This document shows positions 1 to 10,800 of a stretch of DNA of 64,000 nucleotides, piece by piece (the stretch's first letter is position 1; each line of letters starts with the position of its first letter). Source of the DNA: a virus. The position numbers and the translations under genes were made by a program. Under the pieces are notes generated by a model. It searched no databases, had not been told where the DNA came from, and was given only the letters and a program-made list of their open reading frames with translations. The DNA lies in the IMG/VR virus record IMGVR_UViG_3300027969_000039, positions 186,001 to 250,000 of that record, one strand, 5' to 3'.

Positions 1-990
1 TGAGATTACTCCAAAGATATCTTCACTAAGTTCATACTTAACACTAGTAATTTCTTTTTCCCCGCCCAACTCCACTACCGTGCCTGCATCATAATACGCA
101 TCAGCTTCAAATCGTTCTGCCAAGTCAGCGTATGTTGCTTGTAATCTACTACCGGTCGTCAATGTCCAGTTACCAGTTAGTTGTCCTGCTACTGTATTTC
201 CACCAGTTGTTATGTTTGCTGTCGTTACGCTTGAAGGAGCAATAACTCCAGTGAATTGACTAACTGAGTTAGCTCCAGTTAGATAATCAGATACATTAGC
301 GTTGTTATATGTACCTGCGAAACTAATTGCAACCCCATTCGCATACATGTATCTATCTGTCTTAATACCATATGTGTTGCCGTTGTTATTAATTACAATA
401 TTGCCGGCATTTACATAAAGTCCAGTGCCTGCTATGGTATTAGCAGTACCCGTGCCGTTTAAAGTCCACGTTCCAGTAATATTACCACCAGTACCTGCTG
501 CACCTGTTGTAATATTTGCCGTGTTTAGTGTACCAATGTTACCAGTAGTTACATTAGCATTAGCAATTGTTGCGTTTGCAGTTACAGTAGCTAACCTCAC
601 TGTTATTGTGTCTCCAACTAATGCATTAGTTGCTGTAATATTATTTGCTACTATGTTTCCAGTGACCGTTACTGCACCAAAAGTAGTTGTTCCACCACTA
701 GCAGTTGAAGTTAATGCTAACCAGCTACTAGCTGTAGTTGTTCCGTCTGCCGGGCAGACGTACATTGTGTTACTGTTCGTATTCCACCATAGTTGACCAG
801 CCAATGGGTTAGCCGGCGGGCTAGCATTGGCATAATTTTCTAGTTGGTGAACAAAGTTTGTATCCACGTACTGACCGTACCCTGCATAGTTCCTGCCTGG
901 TAATGACAATGAAGTACTGCTCGTATTGATAGTACCATCGGCGATGGTCGTCAGTACTTGACCATTACTCTTTACTATTGTATATGCCAT
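1..990 (-). CDS. Tail fibre protein, N-terminal part (C-terminus outside window)
   Basis: This is the first 330 codons of a fibre gene that runs off the left edge. The N-terminus (MAYTIVKSNGQVLTTIADG, then SLPGRNYAGYGQ and a LENYA...PLAGQLWW stretch, residues 1-75) is a pattern I recognise from fibre and structural proteins of T4-like aquatic phages. The middle is Thr/Asn/Gly-rich beta-type repeat. Near the window edge the protein reads YADLAERFEADAYYDAGTVV, a conserved block usually close to the fibre C-terminus, so little may be missing. The ATG at 988-990 is preceded by CGGAG about 10 bases upstream and by a late-promoter-like octamer at 1014-1021. It is the last visible gene of the baseplate operon, which fits a protein attached to the finished baseplate. 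Receptor specificity cannot be inferred. Confidence 0.75.
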   Translation of the reverse strand, partial: MAYTIVKSNGQVLTTIADGTINTSSTSLSLPGRNYAGYGQYVDTNFVHQLENYANASPPANPLAGQLWWNTNSNTMYVCPADGTTTASSWLALTSTASGGTTTFGAVTVTGNIVANNITATNALVGDTITVRLATVTANATIANANVTTGNIGTLNTANITTGAAGTGGNITGTWTLNGTGTANTIAGTGLYVNAGNIVINNNGNTYGIKTDRYMYANGVAISFAGTYNNANVSDYLTGANSVSQFTGVIAPSSVTTANITTGGNTVAGQLTGNWTLTTGSRLQATYADLAERFEADAYYDAGTVVELGGEKEITSVKYELSEDIFGVIS

Positions 991-1013
991 GCTGAAATTG
1001 CTCCGTTATCTGT

Positions 1014-1021
1014 TATTTATC
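1014..1021 (-). promoter_or_regulatory. Late-promoter-like octamer before the fibre gene
   Basis: GATAAATA on the minus strand, followed by AC, overlaps the end of the 206-residue gene and lies 23 bases before the fibre ATG. It matches the T4 late promoter TATAAATA in seven of eight positions. Confidence 0.45.
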
Positions 1022-1642
1022 TTAAATTGTTACCAAGTTTGTCAAACTTTGAATTCGTACTGTATAATCAATCTGAATCTGTCTGTTTAAACTCTTTTGC
1101 ACTGGGTGAAATATTACGTGTGTCAATAATCTAGTAAGAATATTTCCATTAACGTCAGTACCATTATTTCCAAGTAATCCCAATTCGTCAAAAACATAGG
1201 AACTATCAGTTTGGGTACTATTATCAAATGCAGCTTGCCCCGCAGGCTCGCCATAATCTAATAAACATTGTACTAATATATCAGTGTAAACTTTGCCCGT
1301 TGTGTGATTTACTGTCATTTTATTACGTGTAGGATCCAAGTTAAAAACGCTAGTATCATCTACGATTTTAGCGTAAGTTTGATTGTATAATGCAGCATTT
1401 TGACCAGTGACATTTGGCGGAAGATAGGTGATAATTCCAGTGTCTGAAACGCTAGCGCCGCCGTTACCAAACGCCATTTCATATATTTCTCCAAATCCAC
1501 GACTGCTTAAAGTATCAGCAATTGCTATAGACATGTTTTCGTAATTAATAGCATTTTTCTTATCTACGAATATTTCCCCGTTGTTTGGGTCATAGATTTT
1601 CAAAAATCCTTCTATTTTGTATGTTAGTGTTATTGCTGACAT
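1022..1642 (-). CDS. Conserved virion protein, probable baseplate component (206 aa)
   Basis: I recognise this as a conserved protein of T4-like aquatic phages but cannot give it a T4 number. Typical stretches are FLKIYDPNNGEIFVDKKNAI (residues 13-32), IYEMAFGNGGASV, NLDPTRNKM, LLDYGEPAGQAAFDNST and HVIFHPVQKSLNRQIQIDYT near the C-terminus. There is no signal peptide or membrane segment. It lies between the giant baseplate protein and a tail fibre, so a role at the baseplate periphery or in fibre attachment is a reasonable inference. Its ATG overlaps the stop codon of the preceding 51-codon gene (TAATG), which suggests coupled translation. Its N-terminal KIYDPNNGE block resembles the C-terminal half of that small neighbour. 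Confidence 0.7.
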   Translation of the reverse strand: MSAITLTYKIEGFLKIYDPNNGEIFVDKKNAINYENMSIAIADTLSSRGFGEIYEMAFGNGGASVSDTGIITYLPPNVTGQNAALYNQTYAKIVDDTSVFNLDPTRNKMTVNHTTGKVYTDILVQCLLDYGEPAGQAAFDNSTQTDSSYVFDELGLLGNNGTDVNGNILTRLLTHVIFHPVQKSLNRQIQIDYTVRIQSLTNLVTI

Positions 1643-1797
1643 TAATTATCGCCTCTTATTTGTACTAATACTTCTTTAGTATTAGGATCCGTTATCTTTA
1701 CGCTGGAAGAAAAGTAAAATCCACCGTGTTCATTGGGTTTACTTTCCTGTCTTTCCGACGGTTGGTTTTCCTTATTTTCTTCTATTTTTTCGTTCAT
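1642..1797 (-). CDS. Small conserved baseplate-operon protein (51 aa)
   Basis: A 51-codon gene fits exactly between the giant gene and the 206-residue gene. It starts at ATG 1795-1797 and ends with TAA at 1642-1644, whose last base is the A of the next ATG. The N-terminal 20 residues are charged and probably disordered (MNEKIEENKENQPSERQESK). The rest is FYFSSSVKITDPNTKEVLVQ plus IRGDN. Small proteins with this SSxVKITDPNTxE block occur at this position in related phages as far as I recall, but I know no assigned function. The coding call rests on exact packing, start/stop overlap with the next gene and the recognisable block. No good Shine-Dalgarno is visible; coupling to the giant gene, whose stop lies 13 bases upstream, is possible. 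Confidence 0.65.
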   Translation of the reverse strand: MNEKIEENKENQPSERQESKPNEHGGFYFSSSVKITDPNTKEVLVQIRGDN

Positions 1798-1801
1798 ATA
1801 T

Positions 1802-1809
1802 TATTTATC
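1802..1809 (-). promoter_or_regulatory. Late-promoter-like octamer, very close to the 51-aa gene start
   Basis: GATAAATA on the minus strand ends only four bases before the ATG at 1797. If active, its transcript would be nearly leaderless, so it could instead be chance similarity in an AT-rich gap. Confidence 0.25.
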
Positions 1810-1810
1810 T

Positions 1811-4800
1811 TTAAGTTATATCCGTTCTTAAGAAATTTGCACCTTGGGTGTACGCAATCTGCAATGGGTCTCCATCTTCTGTATTATAGATTCCCGGGAT
1901 TGGATTCCATGTAGCGGAATACAATACATCTGACATTCTGTTATTAGGAATCAAGCCAAACGCTTCAGAATATACCGGAATGTATGCTTGCATTCCGGTT
2001 CCGTTTGCTCCCCTAGTCAATTGAGAGACTGTATTTGCAACTAAATCACACTCATTAAATCCAATTTGTTCCCCGTTGATATACAACAATCTACCTTCAA
2101 CAGTAGTAATAGTTAATGAATCTCCCACTGAAACTCCAATTGGTTGAATTTGTAATATCGGGGCAGTATCTTCTATGACTATTGCAAAGTTAGCACCACC
2201 TAAGAACAACCCAGTAGTATTGTTATATACTTGAATATGACATATAACATTCTTATTAGAAATTAAACCAATGTTAAATGTTCCATCAACTAACGCAGGA
2301 GCAGTTACAGTTTGAATTATGGAATCTGTCACTCTAGTAACATCATTTAAGTAAATTATGTCTTGCAAGATTTCTAACGGAGATACTAACCAAGTTCTAG
2401 TTTGATGATTAGCGCGGTAAACTGATGCATCTCCCTGCTGAGATACATTTAATAAATATGTTTCTTCATTGGGTGATGCAGTTGGCATCATACTTGTAAT
2501 AATAACTTCATCACTAGTTTGTATATTTGATAGAATACTTAAATTATTGTATGAATTTAATCTTAATGAACTTGATGGTACTCTATATCCATTGATAGTT
2601 ACCCACAATCTATCTACATTAACTTGTTCATATTGAGTTACGTAAATAGAACCAGAAGCATCTACTAACTGAACTTCTTCTTGGTACGGGAATGGAGTTT
2701 CGCTAATAGTAAATTCTTGCAATCCATTAGCAGTTCCTGTACCTGTGCCGGTGCCTGTAGCGACAAACGTGCCAAGAGTTACAGGAGTACCAACATATCC
2801 AATAGCATTCCAATTAGTTGTACCTAAACTTGTAATTTCATATTCATTACCTATAATGAAATTGCCAGCTGATATTTCAGGTCTAACTGCAAATATATAA
2901 TATTTGTGTTTGGCTAAAATATTACCTAAGATATTTGTCTCCGATGGTGCTGGGTATTTAGTAAAGTATACAGGTGTATTTGATATCAAAATGTCAGTAC
3001 TAGCTACTGTTATTCTATTTCCATTATCATCAGTTGCAGTTGCGACTGTATCGTGTATTGTAAATACTCCATCTATCCAAATGTAACCTCCACTAACATA
3101 TGTAGAGATTGTAGTTACTGGATAATTAACTGCATATAATGCCGGATTATATGGTTCTGTATACAATTCATATTGTGTAGTTGACATTGGCCTAACATAA
3201 TATAGATTATTGTTTAATTGCACTGACCCAATTACTCCATCAATACGAACTAACGAATTTAATATAAAGTTTGGTGTTATGCTAGTAGTCACTGTTACTG
3301 CACTAAAGCCACCTGCATAACCTGTTAAAACAGTAGCGACTGCCCCGGTCGTAACTGTAGGTGACGCACTTAATTCGTCTTGTATTGTGAAAGCATATGC
3401 CGCATTAGGATTAGTTGTTATTGCACTAACGGTATAGTTAGTTCCAATAGTACTGATGCCATTTATTGTAGTTAGCACAGCAGTTCCACTACCTGAACCT
3501 ATTGCGTTAGCGGTAAATATGCCTCCAACTACTGGATATCCTGATAACCAATTGTAGCTAGATGCAATTGATTGCCAATCTGTATTACCTAAACTAGTTA
3601 TGCAATATTGGGTACTTGATATAAATGATCCAGCATTTATATTAGCAGTTTTAAATTGTATAGATTGTCCAACAGTTAAATTAAGTGAAGGATCTGCCGT
3701 ACTTATTAATGAATTTGCTAATTTTGCTGTACCATTACCAGACCCCACAGTAGCAGCGGTAAACAAGCTACCTACTGCATATGTTACTCCGGTTGTTCCT
3801 GCTACAGTATTCCAATTTGTAGTAGTACCTAATGAGACAATTATATATTGTTTAGTTGTAGTAAATGAACCTGCATTGACAACCGTAGCTGACCCGGCTT
3901 GTGTACTAGTAATACCAATAATAGCTGTAGTAGGGGTTATGACGTTATTAACATTTATTATAGGAGCTACGGTATAGCTTGATGTAAGTTCAGAAGTACT
4001 AAAATATTGACGTTCTGTTAAATTATATGACGTAACAGATATATTGTCATTGACATTGGGTGGAGTATCAAACAATATCGAATCATTATCTGCACTAATA
4101 GTATATGTTGACAATGATTGTCTTAGTCCGTTGATTTCTACAATAGCGTTAGTTGGGTTATCTTCCCCTACAAAATAATCTAATGCGAAAGAATCAGTAG
4201 AACCGTCACCAATGAATAATTGTGTTTGTGGTAAAGTATACCCATATTGTGTAGGAACTGTCTGCCCCAAGAATGAGTATACTAAGTAATCTACTGTATT
4301 ATCATAATTAGCTGCAAAAATTATTGCAGCAGTAATACCATTGGTAGAAATTCCAATTGAATAATCATTTGATATAAACTCTGCGCTGCCTGTTGCATTT
4401 GTTAATTGGAATACAGGTCCACTAACAGTTTCAGAAATAGTAAATTCATTAGAATCATATATTGATTTAATATAATATGTTTGATGATGAACAATTCCAC
4501 CAAATATTGTCTCACTAAAAACTATAGGAGTATTTACAATTAGTCCGCTTGTAGTAATTGTTGTTATGGTATTAGTTGAAGATTTGGTTCTTAATACAGT
4601 AGCAGTATAACCTAATACTAATAAATTACCATTATGATATACTGCTGGTGGACTCCATGCTGCTCCTAATCCAGTTTGTATAATAGCATCCATAAGCCCA
4701 GATGCAGTAGATAAGAAGAATATTGTTCCGGCTGTACCAGTAGATGAATTATAAGTATCTGATATTGTAATTCTATTAGTTGTATAGCCAATAGATTTTA

Positions 4801-7800
4801 CATAGTACGTTTGATCTTCAACTATATTTCCAAACACAGCCCCACTAAAAGTTATAGCACCGTTTAGAACAAAATCATCTACACTATCACACTGTATAGT
4901 ATTATTAATTCCGTTTGTTGATAACGCATACGCGGTGACGGGAGAAGTTGTTGGTTTTATTAAACCAGAACCTTGATAGATACCTGCACTATAATTTGCA
5001 TTTACATCTATTTCACTAAACCCGGTAACTTCGTTATACTTAATAGGATCAGCTTCAGTATTTGATTTTACTAATTGATCTCCATTACCTACTTCATAAA
5101 CATCTATTCTCAAATTATCATGTATAGTAGATGATACATACGTTATAGGATTAGATAGAATTACAATCTTGTTTATCCAATCTATTGTATAATCAGAACC
5201 TAATATCATTGTGGTACTTAGTTCAGTGGTATAATCTATCATAAACACACTAATTTGAATTGGAACATTTACTGCATTAATAAAGCTATATTGAGTCTGT
5301 GTGCCTGACGTTGGTGCTATTTCTAATGATACTACATTATAACCAATATTTTGATATATTGTTTGATCCCAGTTTGTTCCCGGTCTAGTATTTACAATCA
5401 TAGTAATGTTATCAGAAACTACTCCTGCAACTAATTCTTCAGGACCGTACCCTTCAGTAAATGAATCACCCTGCACATTATAGATTGGGGCAGGAGTATT
5501 AACATAATTATCAAGCGTCCAAGTAGTACTATTAGTACTACGTAACATAGTATTATTATATCCTATTACAATTAATAATCCTGAAACATTGTCAGAAACA
5601 CTACTCTGTAGATTTTCTGTAACATTAGATGTTTGTTGTGTCCAAGTAATACCATTTGTTGGAGCAGTAAGTATAACACCGTTATCACCCACTGCTATAA
5701 ATGTACTTAAGTATGTACTCCATGTGACATTATTTAAATTGGTAGCTACTGGTGAAGTTTGTGGGAACCATGTTGTACCATTAAAACTAGTGTATATAAC
5801 TCCATTGTCACCTACTATCACAATAGTTTGACTATTACCCGCGATGCTGTTTAATGAAAAACTAGTAGCAGTAAATGGAACTTGCGTCCATGTAAATCCA
5901 TCAGCACTAGAGTATATTATTCCATAGTTTGTAGGAGCAACTGTTCCGCTAGATGCTGCTTGTCCTAACCCAACTGCAATAAAGCCTGTGAATCCTGCAG
6001 TACTTACATACGCAACACCATTAAATTCATTAGTAAATCCATTAGTAAATGTAAATGTTTCATCCCATGTATAAGGTACATTGTCATTAGGTTGTGTTAC
6101 TGAAGTAATAATACTACTTCCAACTGCTACAGTAGCTGAAGCAATACTAGAATTTGTTACACAATTTAATGTTACTCCAGAAGAAGCTAATAATATTGGA
6201 TCAGTTGAGTTATATAATGCGGTTGCGTCCCAATTGATACCATCATCACTTACTAATATAGGTGTTGCAGTATTATTTGAAGAAAGAATAAATTTTCCTG
6301 AAGTTCCGCCGGTATATATTATAGAAGTTACATTGATTGGAGTATTTGATAACTTATTGATAGTCCAATTAGACAATGTACTTGTATTAATTGAAGAATA
6401 ATCACTAGAGTTTGATGCTATGAAATATGTTGAATCTTTGACTGCAATAGACTGTCCATTAAGTCCAACTGGATAGAATGTTTGATCTGTTAATATTGTA
6501 TTTAAAGTATATTCATCTGCCGGTGCAAATGCATTGCCTAAATAAGTACTGTTTGGATATGTTATTCCATTTACCAATTGAGCAAGGTCTTTACCTGGCA
6601 TATTAACAGTAGGTTGATAGTAACCTATAATTCTGTCTAATGCATTTAAGTTTCTATTATCAGGTGACAATAATTCCCATTTACCAATAATAAATTCATT
6701 ATCATTATTACTAACAACACATTGATATACTCTATTGTTAAATTTAACTATACTAGGAGTAAAGTAGAATGGTTCCGGCAACAACGCATAGTCACCTGAT
6801 GAAGCCATTGTCATTGATCCGGTTGCGTCTGTTAATTGTACCAATGAACTTAACAATGCAGGTAATGTAGATATTCTTACTGTAGTTGAAGTTGGTTTAT
6901 CATATATATAATATGTAAGACCTAACGATATGCCACCAAATACTGTTTCGGTAAATACAACTGGTTCATTAACATTGAAACTAGCAGAACTCGTTACTGT
7001 AATTCTGTCAGATGCTGCTACAGTTTCTGTTGCAGTAGTAGATGTTATTCCTGAATATGAGAAATTTTGTCCGCTAACTGGTGCAGTCAATTCTGGATTA
7101 GAATATACTGCAACTTGATTTGATGATATTACTTCAAGATAATATTGTTCAACCACGCCTGCAGGGGTACCAACACATACTGCTGATGTGATTCCGCCAA
7201 TTGAGTCGATGGTCAATGCGGTCAACGTCAAATCGTTTGCTGGACTTATTCCACCAATACTAGAACCTGCTATTGTAACTGTATTGTCAACCGCATATCC
7301 TTGCCCTGCACTAGTAATTACTATTCTATATCCACCTAATATATAGCTTACATCAAAGTTAGGGTCAGTAACGACTTCTTGTACTAATTGTACTTGGGTT
7401 TCTAACACATAGTGTGTACCGGAACCAGTGGTAGTAGTTTTGATTGTTGTTCCACCTACTACATATACTAAATTAAATGTGTTTCCAGATTTATTAGCAA
7501 CATAGTAAGTAGTATATACATTGAACGGCGCAGGAAGAGTTCCTGTACTGCTAAGAACAACCGCTGTTCCATTTGGGAACGCTGAACCATTTGCTACTGT
7601 AATAGTAGCAGCCGTTGGGGTAGATGAATCAGTAATTGTTGCTGCTTGAGTAGAATTTAATAAACTAGTTCCTACAGTTATATACCCTTCACCACTTAAT
7701 GTCATTAGTCCGCTATCAGTAGTTACATTATATACTGATCCAAATAATTGATCTTCTGATATAGTAAATCTACCTGTATCCGCCGGAGGACTACTGTCTA

Positions 7801-10800
7801 TAGAGAACACATAGTATACCAAATTCAATGACACTCCGCCTATTGATGTACCAGTAAAGTATATTGGCATACCAACATACAATACATCAGTTAAGTTAGG
7901 ATTTAAACTCAACGGTGCAGTTAACCAATTTGTACTACTTGTAGTATCTGTTACTGTCAATGCGGTAGTGCCGGTACCTGTTACTGTGTATGGTCCACCG
8001 GTCGTAGTTAATCCGCCTATGTCGTTCCCTACATTAAATTTAAGCCCATTATATATGTTAGTTAGTCCACCGCTAAAAGTAGAGATACAAATTCTGTTTA
8101 CGGTTGCTAAAGTAGCTGATATACTTCTAGTTAATAGATTAGAAATAGTGCCTGACAATCCACTATATTGTTGTGAAGTTTGATATAAGGTAAATTGTTG
8201 ACCTGTAATTTGACCAGGACTTACTGGCAAGTTAACATTCAATGTCATTGAACCAGATCCATCTGTAAGCTGTACTGCAAGGTCTTGACTATTGAGCATA
8301 CAAGAACCGGTAGCGGTAGTTAGTGTTACTGCTTCACCGTTTACAGAAGTTGATACAGAGAAAGAGGTTCCATTTGTAAATTTCTCTCTTACATAGTAAG
8401 TTGCACCTGCAACTATATTACCAAATGTAGTACCTGTGAATATGATAGGTTCATTTATGGTTAATCCTTGTGTAGTTTCGCACGTTATAGAATTGTTGCT
8501 ACTTGAAGTTGCAGTAACTTCAAACATCACCGGTAACTCATTGGTAGCAGACATTGTAAATGTTTCTAAATCAATTACTGTCAATACGTAATATATTTTG
8601 TTTTCTACAATATTACCAAATGTTTCATTATTTCCTGCGCTATTAGTCACAAAGAATAAAGGCATTGTTGTATAAAAACCAATTGTACCATTTTGCCCAG
8701 TTGGTGTTAGTAAGACTGTTACATTATTTGTTGTCCTAGTAGTAGCAACTGCATTTCTTAATCCAGTATAGTTAATGGTAAGTATCGCTTGATTTACTAA
8801 TTGACCAACATATAAAATTAACCCTGCTGTAACAATTGTAGCTGTATTCTGAACAAAAACTGCGCCTGGTACACCATCAATACCTACTGTATCAGAAATA
8901 GTAAAGCCGGTGTCTTCCAATAACGCAGCAGTACCTGTACCACTAGCCACAAATTTTGATATAACAACATCACCAACAGCATAAGTAACACCAACTGTAT
9001 CGGCTACACTATTCCAATCAGTGTCGCCTAATACAGTAATTACATAGTTATATCCTATATCAAGATTAGAAGAAGAGGTACTATTTGCATTTGGTAATTG
9101 TACCAATGATTTTACGTAGTAAGTTGTACTATCAACTAGAGATGTACCAATTGTAGAACCTACAAACTTAACTGGCATTCCAATATAGAAACCAATTGTA
9201 GAACCAATGTCACCAGCTACTGCTGCTCCACCGGAACTAGGGTTGATTCTTATTGCATTTTGATACGCAACCGTAGAATAACTTGATCCGTATGTTTGTA
9301 CTGTATTTCTAGTTCTAGATGACCAGGTCAATGTCTGTTGATTTTCTGCATCTAGTATTTCAAAAGTTGCGCCGGCCGCACTTGCTAATATAGAATCTAT
9401 AGAAGGATATTCTTCATATAATTTTATAGACGATGATGATATTTGATTACTATTGTGTAAATCACCTGCATAAAAAGAACCATATAATCCCCCAGGCGCC
9501 CAATCAATTACTTGACTAGTATAAGTTGTTCTATCAAATCTCAATGTTATCACATTTTCTCTTATTGGCATTGAATTTAATATGCAATACCCAATTGCAC
9601 CTATACTAAAATTTTGAGTTCCTGTACCACTATTACCAAACACTACTCTATTATGATCTTGTATTGCTTCTTGGTACATAGTGTAGAGAGCAAATACAGG
9701 TGATGGAGTAATTTCTAACAGATTTACATAGTATTGTTGCCCTTCAATTAATCCTTCTATTGTTGTTGAATTAGAACCTACTGAGTATACTATTACATCA
9801 CCGGTTTGTAAATCATATGCTGTGTTTATATTAATGGTATTGTCTAATACATTAACTTGACTACTATCAATTGATAAAATATAAGCAGGATCAATTACAA
9901 TGTTAGGCAAGACAGCATATCCAGAACCTGGATTAATTACTTCAACCCCAATAACAGTGCCTAAACTCATTATAGCTTGTAGTTGAGCAGGGACTCTTGG
10001 TTCAGGGTATATTGTAGTATCAACGTATGCAGTAATCTGAGGAGGATTTATATAGTTTCTACCTGTGTTAAGAATAATCACAGGAGGAAGATCCATAAAA
10101 ATATATTCACCCGGCAAGTGTTGAGTTATAGTCGTACCATTCATTCCCCTTGTCAACCCAGTCAATTGGTTGTTTAACAAATCTTTTCCACTATAGCCTA
10201 TTTGTTCTTCACCAATTGTTATAGTTCCATTAATAGGGAATCCATTAACATTGCCAACATAACAATATGATGTATTCAATGAAAGATATGAATCTAATAC
10301 ACTAATTTGAAAATCTTTTTGTCCAATGTATGATTGAGTTTCATCTACGAAAACGCCAATACTTAATCCATAATTGTTATACCATTCTGTATATGCATTA
10401 CTATCCCATATTGAACTTGTAGGTGGATATTGATATACACTATCACCTCCGTTATAAACTAATTGAGGGGAGACAAACTCACCAATGTTTGCATTCCATT
10501 GTGCCGGTAAGTCAAAGTCTGTAATGTCGCCTTCAAATACATCTGTGCGGGTATACTTGAATAAGAATTCTTTTATAACTACATGATAAGGCTTAACTTC
10601 GTTCAAGTATCCTTCTAAAAATAATTGATTGTCAGAGCGAAATACTTCAATTGGAACTAATTCACGAATAGTATGAGAAACATCTAAAAATGATGTTTTA
10701 TTTAACCAAGTTAAGTAATTTTGACTTTCAATTGTTTCACTTTGAATATATTCAAATAATAATATTAAACTTTTGTTTCTAAAAATTAATAATTCATTTG

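Larger units (their letters stand above)
2640..9210 (-). repeat. TYYV-type beta modules within the giant protein (C-terminal third)
   Basis: About nine units of roughly 75-90 residues share the plan: ITVxS..., a ...NxPVxFTxTxFGxI... strand, TYYV, a FTIS/RITIS strand and ...LTxATGSM. Approximate minus-strand spans are 9210-8850, 8740-8520, 8525-8295, 7970-7690, 7660-7400, 7050-6790, 4940-4690, 4615-4370 and 3055-2640. Two further copies lie at about 19,385-19,145 and 13,510-13,260. Copies are diverged in DNA, so this is an old protein-level repeat rather than a recent tandem duplication. Confidence 0.7.

Noticed and set aside
425-796. 123-codon hydrophobic plus-strand frame
   Set aside because: Antisense shadow of the Thr/Asn/Ala-rich tail fibre gene; hydrophobicity results from reversing those codons.
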